Position numbers and translations under genes: made by a program. Positions 50,114 to 60,656 of a stretch of 64,000 nucleotides of DNA are shown here, one piece after another; position 1 is the stretch's first letter, and the number at the start of each line of letters is the position of its first letter. This DNA is from Rhizobium skierniewicense (GTDB lineage Bacteria > Pseudomonadota > Alphaproteobacteria > Rhizobiales > Rhizobiaceae): NCBI RefSeq assembly GCF_014196515.1, contig NZ_JACIDV010000006.1:62001-126000 (forward strand), in the 5' to 3' direction. The notes under the pieces were generated by a model that saw nothing but the letters and a program-made list of their open reading frames with translations, was not told where the DNA came from and made no database searches.

Positions 50114-50647
50114 TCAGCTTTGCGTCTTGTAGCGCTCGATCGCTTCAATGATCAGCTTCTTGGCAACATCAACATTCTGCCAGCCGCCCATCTTCACCCA
50201 TTTGCCGGGCTCCAGATCCTTGTAATGCTCGAAGAAGTGCTCGATCTGCTTGAGCGTGATGTCCGGCAGGTCAGTGTAGTTCTGGACCTTGTCATAACGC
50301 TGGGTCAGTTTAGGGGCTGGAACAGCAAGAATCTTTTCATCCTTGCCACCGTCGTCTTCCATGATCATGACGCCGATAGGGCGAACATTGATCACGCAAC
50401 CGGGCACCAGCGGACGGGTGTTGCAGATCAGGACATCGATCGGGTCACCATCTTCGGACAGCGTGTGTGGCACGAAACCGTAGTTACCCGGATATGTCAT
50501 AGGCGTGTAGAGAAAGCGGTCAACGACCAGAGCACCTGCGTCCTTGTCCATCTCGTACTTGATAGGATGGCCGCCGACGGGGACCTCCACGATCACATTG
50601 ATATCATCCGGCGGGTTCTTGCCGATAGAAATAGCATCGATACGCAT
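50114..50647 (-). CDS. ppa: Inorganic pyrophosphatase (family I)
   Basis: A 177-residue soluble PPase that drives biosynthesis by hydrolysing pyrophosphate. Conserved residues include [20 protein letters not shown], the metal-binding signature DGDPIDVLI and [22 protein letters not shown] 50647 has GAGGGAAG upstream; the longer frame is intergenic. Confidence 0.97.
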   Translation of the reverse strand: MRIDAISIGKNPPDDINVIVEVPVGGHPIKYEMDKDAGALVVDRFLYTPMTYPGNYGFVPHTLSEDGDPIDVLICNTRPLVPGCVINVRPIGVMIMEDDGGKDEKILAVPAPKLTQRYDKVQNYTDLPDITLKQIEHFFEHYKDLEPGKWVKMGGWQNVDVAKKLIIEAIERYKTQS

Positions 50648-50873
50648 TCGCTTCCCTCGATCAGGTGGGTTGGACTGGCATGTCGATACTGGGAAAGTCA
50701 CAGCTTTGCAACACGATGATGGCAGTTGCACCAAAACTCATAGTGCCGTTGCAGCTCGTTATGACCGTTGCAAAGACTATTAAATTGGACTTTACACGCA
50801 CGACAATCGAGAGCGCTGTCGATAGACAAACACGTCATCAGGCAATGCCAGGAAGAATGGGCCTTAAAGGAGC

Positions 50874-51110
50874 CTAGAGGTCGATGATCGTACCACGACC
50901 ATCGTTCCATACTCGCATGGTCTGAGCTTCACGCTGGCGAGGCTTCACCGGAATGGGAGCCGGTTTAAGGCGGGAGGACAGCAGGCGTGCTGCGCTCAGC
51001 ACCGCCAATGTCCCCACGAGCGCAACCGTAAGGGAGGCTGTAAAGAGTGCGGCCAACGCCAGAATTGCGATGCTGGAAGCGGCGAAGAAGAATGTACGAA
51101 TGCCTTGCAT
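50874..51110 (-). CDS. Small membrane protein of unknown function
   Basis: A 78-residue protein with a hydrophobic region (about 8-47, FFFAASSIAILALAALFTASLTVALVG) long enough for two helices, and a basic C-terminus (RLLSSRLKPAPIPVKPRQREAQTMRVW) ending DGRGTIIDL. I recognise no domain. ATG 51110 follows GAAAGG. The stretch between it and ppa (50648-50873) shows no gene. Confidence 0.55.
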   Translation of the reverse strand: MQGIRTFFFAASSIAILALAALFTASLTVALVGTLAVLSAARLLSSRLKPAPIPVKPRQREAQTMRVWNDGRGTIIDL

Positions 51111-51221
51111 GATCCAAACCTTTCTGTCCAGACGAATGTGGGCCTTCTTTGCGTTGCTTGCAAGAGGATGCACACCGCCTATCTGCTTGCGAATGTCACA
51201 AAAGGTTGACACAAGTGCGGC

Positions 51222-52133
51222 ATGGCCGATTTTTATTTCAACGATACTGTTCGCCCACGCCGCTCACTCCTGTCGGTGCCAGCCATTAATCTACGCGCGC
51301 TAGCAAAACTGAGCACATTGGAATGCGACGGCGTCATCTTCGATCTGGAAGATTCGGTCGCACCGGAAATGAAAGGCGAGGCCAGAAACAACCTCCTGGC
51401 CTTCTTCAGGCAAACGCCCCTCGCCGGCCGCGAGACGATGATCCGCATCAATCCGATCTCAACCACGACAGGGCAAAGTGATCTGAAGGCGGCGCTGGCT
51501 TGTGCGCCGGATGCGATCCTTCTGCCCAAGGTGGAGCAGCCATCCCATATCCAGGACGTTGCCGATTGGCTGACAGAGGCGGATGCACCGGACGACCTGA
51601 AAATCTGGGCGATGATCGAAACGCCGAAAGGCATTTTAAACGTTACCGCCATTGCCGAGGCGTCGCATACGCTGGGCGCTCGGCTGGGCGGTTTTGTTGT
51701 CGGATTGAACGATCTGCGCAAGGAAACGCGTGTGCCTGCACAGCCAGGGCGGACATACATTGCCCCATGGCTGATGCAGGTCGTCCTCGCAGCACGCGCG
51801 TATGGGCTTGAGGTCATAGACAGCGTCTCCAACGACTTCCGTGATCTGGATGCTTTCGCCGCAGAATGCGAACAGGGTCGCGCCATGGGTTTCGATGGCA
51901 AGATGCTGATCCATCCCGCCCAGATCGACCCTGCAAACCGGGCTTTCGCACCGGATAAGGATGCGTTGGCAGAAGCACATCAGATTATTGCGGCTTTCGC
52001 AAAACCGGAATCTGTGGGATTGAACGTCATCAATTCCAACGGTCGGATGATCGAGCGGCTGCATCTGGACCAGGCCAAAAGGCTTGTCGCGCTAGCCACG
52101 ATCATCGATCAGAGAAAGGCAGAAAAAACATGA
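51222..52133 (+). CDS. CitE-like HpcH/HpaI-family acyl-CoA lyase
   Basis: A 303-residue TIM-barrel protein of the HpcH/HpaI aldolase/citrate lyase beta family. It has RRSLLSVPAINLRAL, the metal-site GVIFDLEDSVAPEMK, substrate Arg in MIRINPI, ILLPKVEQ, the catalytic Glu region WAMIETPKGILN, and GFDGKMLIHPAQI. Without citD/citF neighbours it is probably a stand-alone malyl- or methylmalyl-CoA-type lyase rather than citrate lyase. It overlaps the following DUF1737 gene by 4 bases (ATGA). Confidence 0.85.
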   Translation: MADFYFNDTVRPRRSLLSVPAINLRALAKLSTLECDGVIFDLEDSVAPEMKGEARNNLLAFFRQTPLAGRETMIRINPISTTTGQSDLKAALACAPDAILLPKVEQPSHIQDVADWLTEADAPDDLKIWAMIETPKGILNVTAIAEASHTLGARLGGFVVGLNDLRKETRVPAQPGRTYIAPWLMQVVLAARAYGLEVIDSVSNDFRDLDAFAAECEQGRAMGFDGKMLIHPAQIDPANRAFAPDKDALAEAHQIIAAFAKPESVGLNVINSNGRMIERLHLDQAKRLVALATIIDQRKAEKT

Positions 52134-52336
52134 AAGTCTATCGTTTCATCACTGGTCCCGACGACGCAAAGTTTTGTCATCGTGTCACCGAAGCGCTTAA
52201 CAAGGGCTGGGAACTGGCGGGCTCACCGACCTACGCGTTCAATGCGGCGGCAGGCGTCATGCATTGCGGCCAGCCGGTGACAAAGACAGTCGAAGGCAAG
52301 GAATACGATCCTGAGATGAAGCTGGGCGAGCAGTAA
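52130..52336 (+). CDS. DUF1737-family small protein
   Basis: A 68-residue protein that matches DUF1737: MKVYRFITGPDDAKFCHRVTEALNKGWELAGSP, with the Gly-Trp-Glu-Leu motif also seen in larger sensory or regulatory proteins. Function unknown. Coupled translationally with the CitE-like lyase by an ATGA overlap. Confidence 0.82.
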   Translation: MKVYRFITGPDDAKFCHRVTEALNKGWELAGSPTYAFNAAAGVMHCGQPVTKTVEGKEYDPEMKLGEQ

Positions 52337-52355
52337 GGCGCTTGGCAGCCACGGA

Positions 52356-52796
52356 TCAGCGATCCGTCGCTGCCTCGTCTGCACTTTCTTCAATGCGCTC
52401 CATGTCGTCGTCCGAAAGGCCAAAATGGTGTCCGATTTCGTGAATGAGCACGTGCGTGATGATATCGCCCAGCGTCTCCTCGTTTTCGGCCCAGTAATCC
52501 AGTATGGGTCGGCGATAAAGGATGATCCGGTTGACCATCTCACCGGTTTCCATGGTGAAGCGTTCTGAAATGCCGCGCCCCTCGAACAGACCGAGCAGAT
52601 CGAAAGGCGTCTCCAGAGCCATGTCCTCGAACACCTCGTCGGTCGGAAAATCCGCGATCTCGATGATCAAGTCCTTGGTCAGCGCGCGAAACTCTTCGGG
52701 CAAATGGCCGTATGCCTCGATGGCAAGCGATTCGAATGCTGAAAGTGTCGGCGCGTGGCGATCCCGCCAATCGTCGGTTTTGTCTATGCGGGCCAT
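52356..52796 (-). CDS. Minimal zinc metallopeptidase family protein
   Basis: A 146-residue protein with a zincin motif HEIGHH (His119, Glu120, His123) followed by FGLSDDDMERIE, the family's third metal region. The compact size, acidic N-terminus and YRRPILDYW segment are typical of this conserved alphaproteobacterial metallopeptidase family (COG3824-like). Substrate unknown. It converges with the DUF1737 gene. Confidence 0.85.
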   Translation of the reverse strand: MARIDKTDDWRDRHAPTLSAFESLAIEAYGHLPEEFRALTKDLIIEIADFPTDEVFEDMALETPFDLLGLFEGRGISERFTMETGEMVNRIILYRRPILDYWAENEETLGDIITHVLIHEIGHHFGLSDDDMERIEESADEAATDR

Positions 52797-53124
52797 TTCT
52801 GCTCCTTGTTGAAAGGCCCATATAAACCCTTGCCAACAAAATTTCGAGACCTGTTTGCCACAAGCAGCGAAATCCCCTGAGATTCCTAAGCATCACGGTT
52901 ACTTTTCGCCCCCTTCCGACCTTGACAGAAACAGCTTGCTCGCGTATCCGGCACGTGAAATCGAGGGCGTATTGCGTCTTCCGTTCACATCGCTTTGTCA
53001 AAAGCGGTTTCATCGGCGCGGTTTTTAGAGCCCTTCGGCTTCCAGAACCGCGCTATTCGACTGATAAAAAGACGGCCAGACCGCATTTGCGGGCAGAGCC
53101 GGAACGAACATGAAAGGGTAAAAA
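52797..53124. other. Intergenic region and long leader of rplU
   Basis: About 330 bases without a gene. It holds a probable promoter near 52921-52949, and from there a leader of roughly 165 bases to the rplU start. Leaders of this operon often carry autoregulatory structure, but I see no strong hairpin by eye. Confidence 0.5.
52921..52949 (+). promoter_or_regulatory. Possible housekeeping promoter of rplU-rpmA
   Basis: CTTGAC (52921-52926), a 17-base spacer, then GTATCC. The -35 matches the alphaproteobacterial CTTGAC consensus exactly; the -10 only partly (consensus CTATAT). Confidence 0.4.
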
Positions 53125-53439
53125 ATGTTCGCAGTCATCAAGACCGGCGGTAAGCAGTACCGTGTAGCGGCCAACGACGTGCTCACAATTGAAAAGTTGG
53201 AAGCAGACGCTGGCGCAACTGTAGAATTCACCGAAGTTCTCGTGATCGGCGTTGGCGCTGACGCACAGTTCGGCGCACCTTTCGTTGCAGGCGCAACGGT
53301 CAAGGCTGAAGTTGTCGAGCACAACCGCGGCAAGAAGGTCATCGCCTTCAAGAAGCGTCGTCGTCAGAACTCCAAGCGTACGCGCGGTCATCGTCAGCAT
53401 CACACCGTCGTTCGTATCACGGACATCGTTGCAGCCTAA
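53125..53439 (+). CDS. rplU: 50S ribosomal protein L21
   Basis: A 104-residue L21. [25 protein letters not shown] and [28 protein letters not shown] are the family landmarks for 23S rRNA binding. GAAAGGG precedes the ATG. It is followed by rpmA after 41 bases. Confidence 0.98.
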   Translation: MFAVIKTGGKQYRVAANDVLTIEKLEADAGATVEFTEVLVIGVGADAQFGAPFVAGATVKAEVVEHNRGKKVIAFKKRRRQNSKRTRGHRQHHTVVRITDIVAA

Positions 53440-53480
53440 TCGGCGCGATACGGGAAACTAGGTTTTAAAGGAGAAATCCA

Positions 53481-53750
53481 ATGGCACATAAAAAAGCTGG
53501 CGGTTCATCGCGCAACGGTCGCGATTCGAATTCCAAGCGCCTTGGCGTGAAGAAGTTCGGCGGCGAAGCCGTCATTCCAGGAAACATTATTCTGCGCCAG
53601 CGCGGAACGCAGTGGCATCCAGGCGCCAATGTTGGCCTTGGCAAAGACCACACGATTTTCGCGCTGACAGCCGGCAACGTGTCCTTCCGCTCGAAGGGCA
53701 ACGGCCGCGTATACGTGTCTGTGGCACCGAAAGCGGAAGCAGCAGAATAA
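53481..53750 (+). CDS. rpmA: 50S ribosomal protein L27
   Basis: An 89-residue L27. It begins [24 protein letters not shown], whose N-terminal tail reaches the peptidyl-transferase centre, and contains [34 protein letters not shown] lies 7 bases upstream of the ATG. There is no N-terminal cleavable extension of the Firmicutes type. Confidence 0.98.
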   Translation: MAHKKAGGSSRNGRDSNSKRLGVKKFGGEAVIPGNIILRQRGTQWHPGANVGLGKDHTIFALTAGNVSFRSKGNGRVYVSVAPKAEAAE

Positions 53751-53815
53751 GCCGGTCGCGTCATATGCAGCCGGTGTCTCAATGACCCGGCTGAAGGCGT
53801 AACAGGTTCAGTCAT

Positions 53816-53853
53816 AAAAAGGGGAGTTGGGGCACCACCCAACTCCCCTTTTT
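53816..53853 (+). terminator. Rho-independent terminator after rpmA
   Basis: AAAAAGGGGAGTTGGG-GCACCA-CCCAACTCCCCTTTTT, a perfect 16-bp stem with a T-run, closes the rplU-rpmA transcript just before the GNAT genes. Confidence 0.95.
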
Positions 53854-53878
53854 CTTAACCTCATGGAGGGACTGAACC

Positions 53879-54514
53879 ATGCAAGCTGAATTGTTGAGGG
53901 AAGACCAATCACGGTCACCCGAAGAACGGCCGAGACCGGACAGGTCAAGGAGCGATTGCCCCGTCTTATTATCGCAAAGGCTCGTTTTGCGCGCGCCTCA
54001 CGAAGAAGACATTGACGCCCTTGCCCATCTTGCCAACAATGCCAACATCGCGACCATGGTGTCGCGTATGCCGCATCCTTACACGGCCAAAGACGCCGCG
54101 GATTTCGTGCGACGCGCAAAAGTGGGCGAGATTGGCAAGTGCGTCTATGCCATTACCCGCATGGAGAACGGCGAATTTATGGGCTGCTGCGGGCTGGAGC
54201 CGCAAAAGGACGACCAGAAGACCCTTGAAATGGGCTACTGGCTGGGCGAACCCTACTGGAACAAGGGCTATACCACCGAAGCAGCGCATGCCCTGATCGA
54301 TATGGCGTTTCGCACACGCGACATCGAACAGATCGATGCGCGCTGCCGCGTCACCAACATCGCCTCACGCCGGGTCATACAAAAGTGCGGTTTTCAGCTT
54401 CAGGGTTCCGGTATGGTCGGATCTCTGGCGCTGGGCGGCATGGTCCCCGTCGAATGGTACCGGCTGGACCGCAAGACATGGGTTTCGCTGAGAAGCTGGG
54501 GAGATATGCGATGA
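53879..54514 (+). CDS. GNAT N-acetyltransferase, RimJ/RimL type (first of a pair)
   Basis: A 211-residue acetyltransferase. After a charged N-terminal segment (1-25) comes SQRLVLRAPHEEDIDALAHLANN, the start of the RimJ/RimL-like GNAT fold. The acetyl-CoA pyrophosphate loop region is GYWLGEPYWNKGYTTEAAHALI, and NIASRRVIQKCGFQLQG is the terminal motif. The substrate may be a protein N-terminus or a small molecule. Its stop overlaps the second GNAT gene's start. Confidence 0.9.
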   Translation: MQAELLREDQSRSPEERPRPDRSRSDCPVLLSQRLVLRAPHEEDIDALAHLANNANIATMVSRMPHPYTAKDAADFVRRAKVGEIGKCVYAITRMENGEFMGCCGLEPQKDDQKTLEMGYWLGEPYWNKGYTTEAAHALIDMAFRTRDIEQIDARCRVTNIASRRVIQKCGFQLQGSGMVGSLALGGMVPVEWYRLDRKTWVSLRSWGDMR

Positions 54515-55077
54515 GAACGGCGTACGCAATCACGACGCAAAGTGCTCCCTCCGTTCTTGAGACAGACCGATTGGTGCTGCGCCCGCAGAGCCTTTCGGAT
54601 GCCGGAAGCATTGCGAAATCGTTGAGTGACTTTCGGGTCACACGCATGCTGGCGAGTGTTCCCGCGCCCTATTACAAACAGGATGCACTGGAGTGGCTGA
54701 TCCTGCGGACGGCAGGAAATTCGCCGGATTGGCACTTCGCCATAACCTGCGGCGATGACACTCTGATCGGCGTCGTCTCGATAGAGCGGCTTCGTGACGC
54801 ATGGCGTCTTGGTTATTGGCTCGACCGTGCCCATTGGGGCAAGGGCTATATGACGGAAGCTGTGGCTGGCGTCATCGAGTGCTTCTTTCAGCACATGCCG
54901 AACGAGGTGCTCTATTCCGGTATGTTTGCCGATAACGCGGCCTCTTTGCGGGTCCAGAACAAGCTTGGTTTCCAGATTATCGGGTGCCATGAGATCTATG
55001 CTGTCGCGCGTGCAAGCATGGTGACGCATCTGGATACCGCATTGACGGCAAATGCTTTTCAAAAACGCGGACCGTAA
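54511..55077 (+). CDS. GNAT N-acetyltransferase, RimJ/RimL type (second of a pair)
   Basis: A 188-residue paralogue of the preceding gene: ETDRLVLRPQSLSDAGSIAKSL, GYWLDRAHWGKGYMTEAVAGVI and NAASLRVQNKLGFQIIG. ATG 54511 overlaps the previous stop (ATGA) and has GGGGAGA upstream; the longer frame lies inside the first gene. The pair sits between rpmA and obgE, a position these acetyltransferases occupy in several rhizobia. Confidence 0.9.
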   Translation: MRTAYAITTQSAPSVLETDRLVLRPQSLSDAGSIAKSLSDFRVTRMLASVPAPYYKQDALEWLILRTAGNSPDWHFAITCGDDTLIGVVSIERLRDAWRLGYWLDRAHWGKGYMTEAVAGVIECFFQHMPNEVLYSGMFADNAASLRVQNKLGFQIIGCHEIYAVARASMVTHLDTALTANAFQKRGP

Positions 55078-55235
55078 AACCCCATGAGTTAGCGCCGGTT
55101 TCATTGCAAACCGGCCTTGGCATATCGGGTCTCGCCCAACGATAATCTTTGACCTGGAGAGCCCGCACCTATATTTGGAGCGACAGAACCTTTTAAAAAA
55201 GCAAGTCCGCAAATCTCTGCTGGAATTGCCACTAA

Positions 55236-57494
<2,259 letters not shown>

Positions 57495-57502
<8 letters not shown>

Positions 57503-58781
57503 ACAGGCCGTGAAGCAGAGCCATGATATTGAAACGCTGATGATGTCCATTGGCGCTCAGGCAAAGGCTGCTTCGCGACCGTTGTCCATCGCCGGTTCGG
57601 ACCAGAAGAACCGCGCCTTGCTCGCTATGGCGTCTGCCATCGAAGCGTCGAAAGAGAGAATTCTGGAGGCCAACGTCAAGGATGTCGCCGCCGCGCACAG
57701 TGCGGGTGTAGCGCCCTCTTTTATCGATCGCCTGAAACTGGATGACACAAGAATAACCAGTATCGCCGAAGGTATTCGCTCCATCGCAGCTCTTGCCGAC
57801 CCAGTCGGAGAAGTGATCGCCGCCTGGGATCGTCCTAACGGTCTGAAGATCGAACGTGTTCGCACACCGCTCGGCGTCATCGGCGTGATCTATGAAAGCC
57901 GACCAAACGTCACCGCCGACGCCGGTGCCCTGTGTCTGAAAGCAGGCAATGCCGTCATCCTGCGTGGAGGCTCGGATTCGCAATATTCATCGCGTGCTAT
58001 TCATGCTTGCCTTGTTGAAGGTCTGAAGATTGCAGGCCTTCCGGAGCATGCGATCCAACTCGTTCCGGTTACCGATCGCGCGGCCGTTGGCAGCCTTCTG
58101 GGCGGACTCGGCGGCAGTGTGGATGTCATCGTTCCGCGAGGCGGAAAAAGCCTCGTGGCGCGTGTTCAGTCAGAAGCCCGCGTTCCGGTTTTTGCCCATC
58201 TCGAAGGCATCTGCCACGTCTATGTCGATAAATCCGCCGATTTGACCATGGCCCGCGATGTTGTTTTGAATTCCAAAATGCGCCGCACGGGCATTTGCGG
58301 CTCGGCCGAAACGCTGCTCATCGATAGCGCAGCGGCGCACACGCATCTGAAGCCACTGGTCCAGGTGCTCATCGACGCAGGCTGCGAAGTTCGCGGTTCG
58401 CAAGCTGTTCAGGAGGCCCTTGAAGGCGTGAAAGCGGCAACCGAGGAAGACTGGCGCACGGAATACCTTGATGCCATCATCTCGGTTGCCGTGGTCGATG
58501 GCATCTCCGGCGCTATCGAACATATCGGCGCTTACTCGTCCAATCACACCGAAGCCGTGATCGCCGAAGATACGGACGTGGTCGCTCGTTTCTTCAACGA
58601 GATCGATTCGGCCATCCTGCTGCACAATGCTTCCACGCAATTTGCCGATGGCGGCGAGTTCGGCATGGGTGCGGAAATCGGCATCGCCACCGGCAAGATG
58701 CATGCACGTGGCCCTGTGGGCGTCGAACAACTGACGTCCTTCAAATACCGTGTGCATGGCACCGGCCAGACGCGGGCCTGA
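57495..58781 (+). CDS. proA: Glutamate-5-semialdehyde dehydrogenase
   Basis: A 428-residue aldehyde-dehydrogenase-fold enzyme that reduces glutamyl-5-phosphate. Catalytic Cys268 lies in [37 protein letters not shown] and [19 protein letters not shown] are family signatures. ATG 57495 is preceded by GGATGAGG and overlaps the proB stop, consistent with coupled expression of the two partner enzymes. Confidence 0.97.
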
Positions 58782-58823
58782 TATTTGACCGCGGATCATG
58801 GCCTAGACAAGCACTACCTGACC

Positions 58824-59408
58824 ATGCCGCACACCGAGCGTGGCATGGTGATCGGCCTGTTTGGCGGGTCGTTCAATCCGCCCCATGCAGGGCATGCGCT
58901 GGTTGCCGAAATTGCCTTGCGCAGGTTAGGTCTTGATCAGTTGTGGTGGATGGTCACGCCCGGTAATCCTTTGAAGAACAAGGCAGATCTGGCACCGTTA
59001 AACACCCGCATCGAGGCCTGCGAAAAGCTGATCAGCGATCCGCGCGTGAAGGTCACGGCCTTCGAGCAATCCTTCGGCGTCACCTACACCGCCCATACGC
59101 TTGCGCTGATCAAGGCGAAGAACCCGCATGTTCGCTTCATCTGGATCATGGGGGCGGACAATCTGCGCACTTTCCATCGCTGGCAAAGCTGGCGCAAGAT
59201 TGCCGAAACCTTTCCCATAGCCGTCATCGACCGGCCGGGTGCGACCCTGGCTTATCTGTCGTCTACCATGGCGCACGCATATAGCCATGCCCGTGTGGAT
59301 GAAGACGATGCCGGTATCCTTTGGACGAAGACGGCGCCGGCCTGGATGTTCATCCACGGCCCGCGCTCGACACTGAGTTCCACGGCACTGCGCAACGAGC
59401 ATAAATGA
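58824..59408 (+). CDS. nadD: Nicotinate-nucleotide adenylyltransferase
   Basis: NAD-biosynthetic adenylyltransferase of about 194 residues. GLFGGSFNPPHAGH is the nucleotidyl-transferase motif with its His-x-Gly-His; WWMVTPGNPLKNK and the C-terminal STLSSTALR (ISSTxIR-like) complete the active site. The start is uncertain: TTG 58785, ATG 58824 and ATG 58845 are in frame and none has a strong ribosome binding site. It follows proA directly. Confidence 0.95.
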   Translation: MPHTERGMVIGLFGGSFNPPHAGHALVAEIALRRLGLDQLWWMVTPGNPLKNKADLAPLNTRIEACEKLISDPRVKVTAFEQSFGVTYTAHTLALIKAKNPHVRFIWIMGADNLRTFHRWQSWRKIAETFPIAVIDRPGATLAYLSSTMAHAYSHARVDEDDAGILWTKTAPAWMFIHGPRSTLSSTALRNEHK

Positions 59409-59506
59409 AGCATGCGGACACATCTTTCGCCCACATCTTGAAAAGTTAACGCTTTGGTGCCAACTTTATTCTGTGGCGCACAGAATCGCGTCGCGCAGTA
59501 TCTGGT

Positions 59507-59944
59507 TTGTCATTTCGGAAGGGAAAACCACTGACAACAGTACACACCAAGGGAAGAGCTTTCAGCGCTATCCCAAAGAGCATGGAGAGTGGCGTTGATG
59601 CTGCCCGTCGTGCCCTCGGAACCGTCCTTGCAAGTGTCGAGGATTCCAAAGCAGAAGACATCGTTTATCTGAACATTGCCGGAAAATCGGCGCTTGCGGA
59701 CTACATGGTTGTGGTTTCCGGGCGCTCCAACAGGCATGTCTCGGCCATCTGCGAACATCTCATGTCTGACATGAAAGATGAAGGCTTCGGCCCTTCGCGT
59801 ATCGAGGGCCTCGAAAACGGCGATTGGGTCGTGATCGATGCTGGCGATGTCATCATCCATGTGTTCCGTCCCGAAGTCCGAGCATTCTACAACATCGAAA
59901 AAATGTGGGCTGCTCCCGACATCGAGGAAGAAACGCTGCACTGA
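59507..59944 (+). CDS. rsfS: Ribosomal silencing factor RsfS
   Basis: RsfS/Iojap binds L14 and blocks subunit joining when nutrients are scarce. The conserved core is ALGTVLASVEDSKAEDIVYLN, SALADYMVVVSGRSNRHVSAICEHLMSDM and GDWVVIDAGDVIIHVFRPEVRAFYNIEKMW. The start is ambiguous: a TTG at 59507, a CTG at 59531 preceded by GGAAGGGA, or ATG 59582. It follows nadD after about 100 bases, the usual nadD-rsfS order. Confidence 0.94.
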   Translation: MSFRKGKPLTTVHTKGRAFSAIPKSMESGVDAARRALGTVLASVEDSKAEDIVYLNIAGKSALADYMVVVSGRSNRHVSAICEHLMSDMKDEGFGPSRIEGLENGDWVVIDAGDVIIHVFRPEVRAFYNIEKMWAAPDIEEETLH

Positions 59945-60047
59945 TGCGGCTTCCCGGCTGATGCTGACGCATCATCCGCATAGGAATCCGCAGCCTGTCC
60001 TGATAGACACGCAACTGGCAACATTTGCGATATGGATGGATGTGTGA

Positions 60048-60530
60048 ATGCGGATTTCAATTTTTGCGGTGGGACGGCTTAAATCCGGCCCTGAAAAGGA
60101 TCTTGCGTCGCGCTATATGGACCGTTTCGCCAAAACCGGTCCGGCAATCGGCCTCGAATTTGCCCGCATCATCGAGGTTGCCGAAAGCCGCGCGTCAAAC
60201 GCAGATACCCGCAAGCGTGAAGAAGCCGCGATGCTGGAAAAGCATCTGGCAGACGGTGCTGCTCTCATTCTGCTGGATGAACGCGGCAAAGCTCTTGATA
60301 GCCCCGCCTTCGCAGATTTGTTCGGCAACATGCGCGACGGCGGCAAACGCGATCTGGTGATCGCCATCGGCGGAGCGGACGGGCTGGATTCCGCACTGTA
60401 TGACAAAGCGTCCGCTGTTTTATGTCTTGGCAAACTCACATGGCCGCATCAACTGGTACGTATCCTCATCGCGGAACAGCTTTATCGTGCGGTGACAATA
60501 CTGTCCGGTCATCCCTACCATCGCGTTTAA
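60048..60530 (+). CDS. rlmH: 23S rRNA (pseudouridine1915-N3)-methyltransferase RlmH
   Basis: A 160-residue SPOUT methyltransferase. LLDERGK at 75-81 and the knot region DLVIAIGGADGLD and LCLGKLTWPHQLVRILIAEQLYRA form the SAM-binding trefoil; the ending SGHPYHRV contributes to the active site. ATG 60048 is 103 bases after rsfS. Confidence 0.97.
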   Translation: MRISIFAVGRLKSGPEKDLASRYMDRFAKTGPAIGLEFARIIEVAESRASNADTRKREEAAMLEKHLADGAALILLDERGKALDSPAFADLFGNMRDGGKRDLVIAIGGADGLDSALYDKASAVLCLGKLTWPHQLVRILIAEQLYRAVTILSGHPYHRV

Positions 60531-60656
60531 AGGTAACAGTCGCGCATTGCGCCACAAATCCGGCCATCATATCGCCTAGCACGGCAATCAAACTATTGGC
60601 GTGAAGCGCCGAAGCAGCGTATGGTCGCCCATATTTTCGACAGTTAGACATATTCT

